A stretch of DNA of 6,200 nt from Chloroflexota bacterium. Lineage in GTDB: Bacteria; Chloroflexota; Anaerolineae; UBA1429. The notes below the pieces were generated by a model. The model was not told the origin of the DNA. It was given only the letters and a program-made list of their open reading frames with translations, and made no database searches. The stretch spans positions 1-6,200 of the forward strand of contig JAAYXX010000512.1 of NCBI GenBank assembly GCA_012515695.1, given 5' to 3'. The stretch's first letter is position 1, and every line of letters starts with the position of its first letter. Below, in pieces: positions 3,638 through 6,200 of this stretch. The position numbers were made by a program, and so were the translations under genes.

Positions 3638-6200
3638 TCAGTACGAGACGAGGGCCGCAATCTGGGCCATGATCTGGGCATCGTCGAACCCGTCCAGGGT
3701 AATGCACCCCGAGCGGCAGGCCGCCGTGCAGGCCCCACATCCTTTGCACAACGCCGGGTTGACCTCGGCGCAATCCTTGAAATTGCGCCGCGTAACTTCT
3801 TTGTTCACCAGTTGGATGGCCTGGTAGGGGCACACCTTGACGCAATCGCCGCAGGCCACGCACAGCAGTTGGTCCACATGCGAAATCTGGCCGCTGGACA
3901 TGAGTTGCTCTTGAGCGAGCACGGTAGCGGCCCGCGAAACAGCAGCCGACGCCTGCACGATGGATTCTTCGATAAACTTGGGGCTGTGGGCCATTCCCGC
4001 CACATAGACCCCTTCGGTGGCAAAATCCACAGGCCGCAGCTTCATGTGCGCTTCCAGGAAGAACCGCTCGGCGTTCAAAGGGACCTTGAGCATGGCCGCC
4101 AACTGCTCCGCCTGGTCGCGTGGCTTGATGCCCACGCTCAGGGCCAGGACGTCCGCCTCAATCTCCAGATCGCCGCCGGTAACGGGATCGTATGCCCGCA
4201 CCAACAAGCGGCCATTCTCGTTGGTGACGACGGGCTGACCGCCACGCCCCTGCTCGTCGGCCTCCATGCTATAGGGCACGAACAGCACGCCCATGTCGCG
4301 GGCCTGCTGATAGTACGTTTCCCGCAGGCCATAGCTGCGAATGTCGCGGTATAGCACGTACACGTTGGTATCCGGCTGGCGCTCTTTGAGCGCGATGGCG
4401 TTCTTGAGCGCCTGCGAGCAGCACACGCGGCTGCAATAGGGATGCTCTGGCGTGCGCGACTCGACGCATTGGATCATCACCACCGTGCCGGGGCGGCCTG
4501 CGGGCAAGCTCAGGCTGCCGTCAGCCAACGAACCCTCCAGCTCGCGCTGCGTAACCACGCGCGGGTCCTGCCCATAGAGGTAGGCCGTCGTGGTGCGCTC
4601 TTCTGCGCCGGTGGCGACGATAATCACGCCATGCTTTACCGTGATCTCTTGCGGGTCGTGACCATTTGTCCCTTGGGCAATCACGCTCTGGAAATTGCCC
4701 ACAAAGCCGTCCACCTGCTTGAGCGTAGCGTCGGTATACACCGTGATGCGGGGATTGGCGCGCACCTGCGCGATGATGTCACTCAGAATGGCCTGCACCC
4801 GCTTGTTACGCAAGGTCTGGTGGATATGGCGGGCGTTGCCGCCTAGCTCGCTGTCGCGCTCGATCAGGACGACGTCATACCCCTGGCCCGCCATCTTGAG
4901 CGCCGCCGTCATGCCCGACACGCCGCCGCCAACCACCAGCGCGCTGTGCGTCACGGGGAGCGGCCTGCCATACAACGGGCGATTGTTCGCCACCCGGTTC
5001 ACGGCCATACGCACCAGGTCTTTGGCCTTTTCCGTGGCTTCAGCGGGCAGTTGCATATGCACCCAGGAGCACTGGTCGCGGATGTTGGCGAGTTCAAACA
5101 GATAGGGGTTCAACCCCACCTCGTGAATCGTCTCCTGGAACAGTGGCTCGTGCGTGCGCGGCGAGCAAGAGGCCACGATCACCCGGTTGATCTGGTGCTC
5201 GCGGATCACGTCTTTCATAGCTTCCTGGGTATCCTGCGAGCAGGTGAACAGGTTGCGCCCCGCATACACCACGTAGGGCAGCGTGCGGGCGTATTCCTGC
5301 ACCGCCTCCACGTCCACCGTCCCGGCGATGTTGATGCCGCAATGGCAGACAAACACCCCAATGCGCGGGGGATCGCCGGAAATGTCTATTTCGGGCGGGT
5401 ATTCCTTGGCCCTGGTCAGCGTGTTGCGCTGGCTGGACAGCAACTCGCCCACCTCGGCGGCGGCGGCGCTGGCCTGCATCACCGTTTCGGGGATATCCTT
5501 GGGGCCGCTGGCCGCGCCACAGGCATAGATGCCAGCGCGAGAGGTAGCCAACGGGGCAAACTCGTCGGTATAGCAAAAGCCGCCCTCGCCCACGCGCAGG
5601 TTCAGCTTCTCTATCAACTGGCGCGTGCCGTTGGATGGTTCCAGCCCCACCGACAGCACAACCATGTCAAACTCTTCGTGTACGAGCCGGTCATCCTCGG
5701 TGACATAGGCCACGTCCAGCGTGCCGTCCGTGCCCTGGTCCACCTTGGCGACCCGCGACCGGACAAAACGCACGCCGTACTCATCCCGCGCCCGCTCGTA
5801 ATACTTGTCAAAGTCCTTGCCAAAGGCGCGCATGTCCATGTAGAAAATGGTCGGCTCGATGCCGTGGACGTGCTCCTTGGCAATGACCGCCTCTTTGATG
5901 GCGTACATGCAGCAAACAGAAGAGCAGTAGGTGTTGCCGCACTGCTGGTCACGCGAGCCGACGCACTGCAAGAACGCGACGCGCCTGGGCGTCTTGCCGT
6001 CCGACGGGCGCTGCACATGCCCGGCATACGGCCCGGAGGCGGACAGGATGCGCTCGAACTCGATGCTGGTAACGACATCCTTAAAGCGGCTGTAGCCCAG
6101 TTCATACTTGCGCGTGGCGTCAAACTCGTCAAAGCCGGTCGCCAGGATTATCGCGCCCACGTTCAGGTCGGTATAACGATCCTGGAAAGCGGAATGATCG
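3638..6200 (-). CDS. hdrA: HdrA-like flavoprotein, two fused HdrA modules, 5'-truncated by the window edge
   Basis: Flavin-binding core of a heterodisulfide-reductase-type complex and the expected site of electron bifurcation or confurcation. The frame is open to the right edge, so the N-terminus is missing. The GTG at 6160 (V of VGAIILATGF) is internal. Counting it as residue 1, module 1 shows its C-terminal part: ATGF, RPSDG (51-55), QCVGSR with C66, C74, C79, C83, C84, FYMDMRAFGKDFDKYYERA (106-124) and CGAASGPKDIPE (214-225). Module 2 begins near 266 with IGVFVCHCGIN (267-277), C307, ASCSPRTHEP (330-339), NIRDQCSWVH (359-368) and the FAD loop VGGGVSG (410-416). It continues with QCVESR and C565, C576, C580, C581, then AGMAHSPKFIEE (721-732). 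A terminal ferredoxin domain carries C767-x2-C770-x2-C773-x3-C777-P and C805-x2-C808-x2-C811-x3-C815. In the last cluster R replaces the usual P, and C819 is extra. Module 2 has no internal ferredoxin insertion. At least 853 residues are visible, already longer than a typical single HdrA (about 650). First visible gene of the operon. Confidence 0.95.
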   Translation of the reverse strand, partial: DHSAFQDRYTDLNVGAIILATGFDEFDATRKYELGYSRFKDVVTSIEFERILSASGPYAGHVQRPSDGKTPRRVAFLQCVGSRDQQCGNTYCSSVCCMYAIKEAVIAKEHVHGIEPTIFYMDMRAFGKDFDKYYERARDEYGVRFVRSRVAKVDQGTDGTLDVAYVTEDDRLVHEEFDMVVLSVGLEPSNGTRQLIEKLNLRVGEGGFCYTDEFAPLATSRAGIYACGAASGPKDIPETVMQASAAAAEVGELLSSQRNTLTRAKEYPPEIDISGDPPRIGVFVCHCGINIAGTVDVEAVQEYARTLPYVVYAGRNLFTCSQDTQEAMKDVIREHQINRVIVASCSPRTHEPLFQETIHEVGLNPYLFELANIRDQCSWVHMQLPAEATEKAKDLVRMAVNRVANNRPLYGRPLPVTHSALVVGGGVSGMTAALKMAGQGYDVVLIERDSELGGNARHIHQTLRNKRVQAILSDIIAQVRANPRITVYTDATLKQVDGFVGNFQSVIAQGTNGHDPQEITVKHGVIIVATGAEERTTTAYLYGQDPRVVTQRELEGSLADGSLSLPAGRPGTVVMIQCVESRTPEHPYCSRVCCSQALKNAIALKERQPDTNVYVLYRDIRSYGLRETYYQQARDMGVLFVPYSMEADEQGRGGQPVVTNENGRLLVRAYDPVTGGDLEIEADVLALSVGIKPRDQAEQLAAMLKVPLNAERFFLEAHMKLRPVDFATEGVYVAGMAHSPKFIEESIVQASAAVSRAATVLAQEQLMSSGQISHVDQLLCVACGDCVKVCPYQAIQLVNKEVTRRNFKDCAEVNPALCKGCGACTAACRSGCITLDGFDDAQIMAQIAALVSY

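Noticed and set aside
6158..6160. GTG as the start codon of the HdrA gene
   Set aside because: It encodes V in VGAIILATGF, an internal HdrA motif. At least 13 further in-frame codons without a stop continue to the window edge, so the true start lies outside.

Overview
The window carries a single operon-like run of five genes, all on the minus strand. They encode a flavin- and iron-sulfur-rich soluble electron-transfer complex of the heterodisulfide-reductase (Hdr)/flavin oxidoreductase (Flx) type. In transcription order (right to left) they are: a very long HdrA-like flavoprotein whose N-terminus lies beyond the right edge; an MvhD/FlxD-family iron-sulfur protein; a 319-residue protein with an FrhB/FdhB-like N-terminal part and two [4Fe-4S] motifs; a 349-residue HydB/AsrA-like two-cluster protein; and an FlxA/AsrB/HydG-like FAD, NAD(P)H and [2Fe-2S] reductase. 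The genes are packed tightly (spacers of 33, 1, 46 and 2 nt), and each of the four downstream genes has a purine-rich ribosome-binding site. Co-transcription is therefore very likely, with the promoter to the right of the window.

Functional model (inference from known families): NAD(P)H gives two electrons to the FAD of the FlxA-like subunit. Electrons pass through its [2Fe-2S] cluster and the clusters of the two dicluster subunits to the FlxD/MvhD-like protein, which docks on HdrA. In characterised Hdr complexes the HdrA flavin splits or merges electron pairs between a high-potential branch (HdrB or an equivalent) and low-potential ferredoxin. The same modules form the FlxABCD-HdrABC system described in Desulfovibrio vulgaris. 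No hydrogenase large subunit is present, and no hdrB or hdrC is visible, so the high-potential partner is either encoded upstream or is something else.

The HdrA here is a fusion of two HdrA modules. The window shows the last part of module 1 and an essentially complete module 2. Module 2 lacks the usual internal ferredoxin insertion but carries the C-terminal two-cluster ferredoxin domain.

Left of the last stop codon (bases 1-216) there is no convincing gene. The stretch is a mosaic of GC-rich inverted and degenerate direct repeats of the ...GGGAGA...GGGTGAGGG type, dispersed copies of which are common between genes in several high-GC bacterial genomes.

Organism: an anaerobic or facultatively anaerobic bacterium with a GC-rich genome. 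The gene set plus the repeat style would fit Chloroflexota (Anaerolineae-like), but this is a low-confidence guess; sulfate reducers and other anaerobic bacteria also carry such clusters.
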